Source: Mycobacterium adipatum (GTDB taxonomy: Bacteria > Actinomycetota > Actinomycetes > Mycobacteriales > Mycobacteriaceae). From it: a DNA stretch of 64,000 bases. The position numbers and the translations under genes were made by a program. Positions 62,314 to 64,000 of this stretch are shown here, piece after piece (positions within the stretch are counted from its first letter, which is position 1; every line of letters begins with the position of its first letter). Where the stretch lies: positions 3,410,001 to 3,474,000 of the forward strand of contig NZ_CP015596.1 of the NCBI RefSeq assembly GCF_001644575.1. Reading direction: 5' to 3'. The notes under the pieces were generated by a model. The model was given only the letters and a program-made list of their open reading frames with translations. It was not told the DNA's origin and did no database searches.

Positions 62314-62329
62314 TCCTACCCGGGTAGGA
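62314..62329. promoter_or_regulatory. Perfect 16-bp palindrome upstream of the sensor kinase
   Basis: TCCTACCC joined directly to GGGTAGGA, 58 bases upstream of the kinase start, in the 153-bp gap before the nitroreductase gene. Perfect palindromes of this size upstream of NarL-type systems are often bound by their own response regulator. The link is inferred from position. Confidence 0.5.
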
Positions 62330-62408
62330 GGCGGGTTCGGATGTGGGCACGGCGGTGCGGACATGATGTGTTGCCGGCCAGGCCTATTGGTGAGCGCACC
62401 CGCCGCGG

Positions 62409-63065
62409 CTACCTGCGGTGGCCGGCCAACAGATCGTCGGCAGGTTCGTCCCAGTGGTCCAGGTTGACCGCGTGGGTCAGCGGACGGCGCCGTAGCCGGC
62501 CGTGCCTGCCCTTGGGCCAGCCGATGACGATGTGACCGCCGAGCATCCAGTCGTCGGGGACGCCGACGGCCTCGCGCAGCAGGGCCTCACCGCCGTAGGA
62601 GGCCCAACTGGTCAGGCAGGCACCCAGACCTTGTGCGCGGGCGGCGAGCAGGAAATTCTGCATGGCCGGGAAGATGGAACCGCCCAGCAGCAATTCGGAC
62701 GCGGTGGGAAAGCGCTTTTGCACGAAGAGTACGGAGGTGAACTCCTCGGCCCGGTCGTGCAGCTCGTAGGTGGCCCGGTTGTTGCGGGCGGTCACGTCGG
62801 TCTCCTGATCGGTCGGCCGGCTCATCCCGTATACCGGCTCGATCACCGACAGCGCCTGACGTGCGGCTTCGGCCACGACGGCGCGCTGCTCGGGGGAACG
62901 CAGCACGACGAACCGCCAGGCTTGCGCGTTCGCTCCGGATGGGGCCCAGGTGGCGGCTTCCAGACAGCGGGCCAGCGTCGCATCGTCGACGGGCTCGTCC
63001 GTGAAACGCCGGATGGTCCGCGCCGTCGACAGCACCTCCCAGATGTCACTGCTCCCAGTTGCCAT
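62409..63065 (-). CDS. Nitroreductase family protein
   Basis: A protein of 218 residues. FMN-binding landmarks are LSTARTIRRFTDEPVDDATL (about 12-31), AATWAPSGANAQAWRFVVLR (about 37-56) and, in the C-terminal half, GGSIFPAMQNFLLAARAQGL (about 127-146) with LGGHIVIGWPKGRHGRLRR. Such enzymes reduce nitro groups or related substrates with NAD(P)H, usually as dimers. It lies upstream of the two-component operon on the same strand but with a 153-bp gap holding the palindrome. Confidence 0.87.
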   Translation of the reverse strand: MATGSSDIWEVLSTARTIRRFTDEPVDDATLARCLEAATWAPSGANAQAWRFVVLRSPEQRAVVAEAARQALSVIEPVYGMSRPTDQETDVTARNNRATYELHDRAEEFTSVLFVQKRFPTASELLLGGSIFPAMQNFLLAARAQGLGACLTSWASYGGEALLREAVGVPDDWMLGGHIVIGWPKGRHGRLRRRPLTHAVNLDHWDEPADDLLAGHRR

Positions 63066-63220
63066 GTCGGCACCCTAGCGTGCAGCCGGGGCGGACCGGC
63101 GGGGCCCGGCTGCAGCGCCGTCCCGCAGTCCGAACTCACCGCGCAGTCACCCGACGAGGCTGAGATCCAGCCCGGTTTTATCGCTTGCCGATACCGCCGG
63201 GACGAGTAGGTTCTGCAGGC

Positions 63221-63691
63221 ATGACCACAGGTGGATTCGATCAGCAACCGGGCACGTACATCGCTTCCGGCGGGCAACCGGGCGGCCTCCTGCCGCGCTG
63301 GCTGGCCCGCATCATCGACGGCATCCTCATCGGCATCGTCGCGTTCGTGCTGGCCTTCTTCACGGACACGTTGTCCAACGTCTGGGTCACCGGTCTGTTC
63401 ACCGGCGCCCTGACCTTCATCTATTACGTGGCCTTCGAGACAACCCAGGGATGGACGCCGGGCAAGAAGGTGCTCGGCCTGCATGTCAACGGTCCCGGTG
63501 GCGCCGCCAAGCCGACGGTGCAGCAGTCGGCCGTGCGCAATGCGTTCACGCTGCTGCCGATCATCCCGTTCGTCGGCGGGTTGCTCGGTGTCATCGCCAT
63601 TCTCGTCATCGCGGTCACCATCAACGCCAGCCCGACCAAGCAGGGCAAGCACGACGAGCTCGCCGGCGGCACCCAGGTGCTCAAGAGCTGA
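63221..63691 (+). CDS. RDD family membrane protein
   Basis: A protein of 156 residues. The start MTTGGFDQQPGTYIASGGQP at 63221 gives the usual glycine/proline-rich N-terminus of actinobacterial RDD proteins. The family residues are in LLPRWLARIIDGILIGIVAF (Arg, Asp-Asp-like positions RIID) and in TQGWTPGKKVLGLHV (about 83). Three hydrophobic segments are visible. Function is unknown; transport roles have been suggested for some members. A strong hairpin terminator follows. Confidence 0.83.
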   Translation: MTTGGFDQQPGTYIASGGQPGGLLPRWLARIIDGILIGIVAFVLAFFTDTLSNVWVTGLFTGALTFIYYVAFETTQGWTPGKKVLGLHVNGPGGAAKPTVQQSAVRNAFTLLPIIPFVGGLLGVIAILVIAVTINASPTKQGKHDELAGGTQVLKS

Positions 63692-63705
63692 CTCCGGGTT
63701 GCCGA

Positions 63706-63739
63706 AAGTCCGGCGAATCCCGTGGGATTCGCCGGACTT
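63706..63739. terminator. Hairpin terminator between convergent genes
   Basis: A 16-bp perfect inverted repeat (63706-63721 with 63724-63739, AAGTCCGGCGAATCCC and its complement) closes on a two-base centre, so the real loop takes four to eight bases. It sits 15 bases after the RDD stop and 12 bases after the GntP stop on the other strand, and probably terminates both. Confidence 0.75.
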
Positions 63740-63750
63740 CGGTGTGGGTG

Positions 63751-64000
63751 TCAGATGAAGAGGTCGAGCAGCAAGACCACGATCAGACCGGAGACCGACA
63801 GCACGGTCTCCATGATCGACCAGGATTTGATCGTCTGCCCGACGCTGAGCTTGAAGTACTCCTTCACCAGCCAGAAGCCGGCGTCGTTGACGTGCGAGAA
63901 GAACAGCGACCCGGCGCCGACCGCCAGCACCACCAGCGACACCTCGCCCGAACTCATGCCCTCGATCAAACCGATCATCAGCGACGACGCCGTGATGGTG
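63751..64000 (-). CDS. GntP-type gluconate permease, C-terminal end (cut by window edge)
   Basis: The C-terminal 82 residues of a larger membrane protein, open to the right edge. It shows LVVLAVGAGSLFFSHVNDAG, then FWLVKEYFKLSVGQTIKSWS and a final hydrophobic helix (MESVLSV-like METVLSVSGLIVVLLLDLF). The FSHVNDAGFW segment is a hallmark of the GntP/GntT family of gluconate and related sugar-acid:H+ symporters. Start and most of the protein lie outside the window. Confidence 0.87.
   Translation of the reverse strand, partial: TITASSLMIGLIEGMSSGEVSLVVLAVGAGSLFFSHVNDAGFWLVKEYFKLSVGQTIKSWSIMETVLSVSGLIVVLLLDLFI

Noticed and set aside
1..64000. tRNA, rRNA or CRISPR array
   Set aside because: I looked for conserved tRNA arms, rRNA-like blocks and regularly spaced identical repeats and saw none; the only tandem repeat (30331-30390) is two degenerate units.

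Overview
The window looks like a chromosomal segment of a mycobacterium, probably a fast-growing Mycolicibacterium-type species. The grounds are high GC, dense gene packing with many ATGA start/stop overlaps, GTG starts, a cutinase-like secreted esterase, a wax ester synthase/diacylglycerol acyltransferase, a membrane class III cyclase with a HAMP linker, a deazaflavin-type nitroreductase and tandem-domain universal stress proteins. It divides sharply into an accessory defence island (1 to about 30.2 kb) and an ordinary chromosomal region (about 31.0 to 64.0 kb).

Defence island, left half (1-17.5 kb, all on the minus strand). A class 1 DISARM-type operon enters from the left edge. It holds the N-terminal 533 residues of an Eco57I-like adenine methyltransferase (drmMI-like; open from 1600 to the window edge) and, upstream and translationally coupled, an SNF2 helicase of the DrmD type. 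The helicase is cut into two pieces by a 12,355-bp insertion (3937-16291). Joining the pieces at a shared GAT restores one 1182-codon frame, and the junction lies exactly in the DEAH-box codons. The insertion carries a Tn554-like recombinase trio (two tyrosine recombinases and a small coiled-coil third protein), a 59-aa helix-turn-helix protein, and a translationally coupled pair made of a large Eco57I-type methyltransferase and an SNF2 helicase with a phospholipase-D nuclease domain. A mobile element with its own restriction-like module has therefore landed in, and inactivated, another defence gene.

Defence island, right half (17.8-30.2 kb). An OLD-like ATPase/TOPRIM nuclease is divergent from a plus-strand run: an endonuclease/exonuclease/phosphatase-fold nuclease with a C-terminal extension, a 1255-aa protein with two GTPase domains and hydrophobic segments (dynamin-like), an overlapping 540-aa GTPase, a McrB-type AAA+ protein with an N-terminal reader-like domain, and a McrC-type PD-(D/E)xK nuclease. 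The nuclease/GTPase/McrBC grouping is the best candidate here for an undescribed composite system. The island ends in about 1 kb without a gene, holding a broken XRE-type regulator and degenerate repeats.

Chromosomal region (31-64 kb). In order: a flavin monooxygenase, a bacterial pentameric ligand-gated ion channel, a lipid-metabolism pair (alpha/beta hydrolase and WS/DGAT), a PhoD-type phosphatase, a cutinase, a nitronate monooxygenase, a CPD photolyase, an SRPBCC protein, two divergent universal stress proteins, a polytopic membrane protein, an HxlR regulator divergent from an SDR/tautomerase pair, a PhoA-type lipoprotein phosphatase, a lipoprotein/cyclase/epoxide hydrolase overlap cluster, an NCS1 permease, a complete spermidine/putrescine-type ABC transporter (potADBC order), a deazaflavin nitroreductase-like protein, a DMT exporter, a thioesterase, a NarL-type two-component system whose response regulator carries a one-base frameshift, a nitroreductase, an RDD protein and the end of a GntP permease. 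I saw no rRNA, tRNA or CRISPR array.
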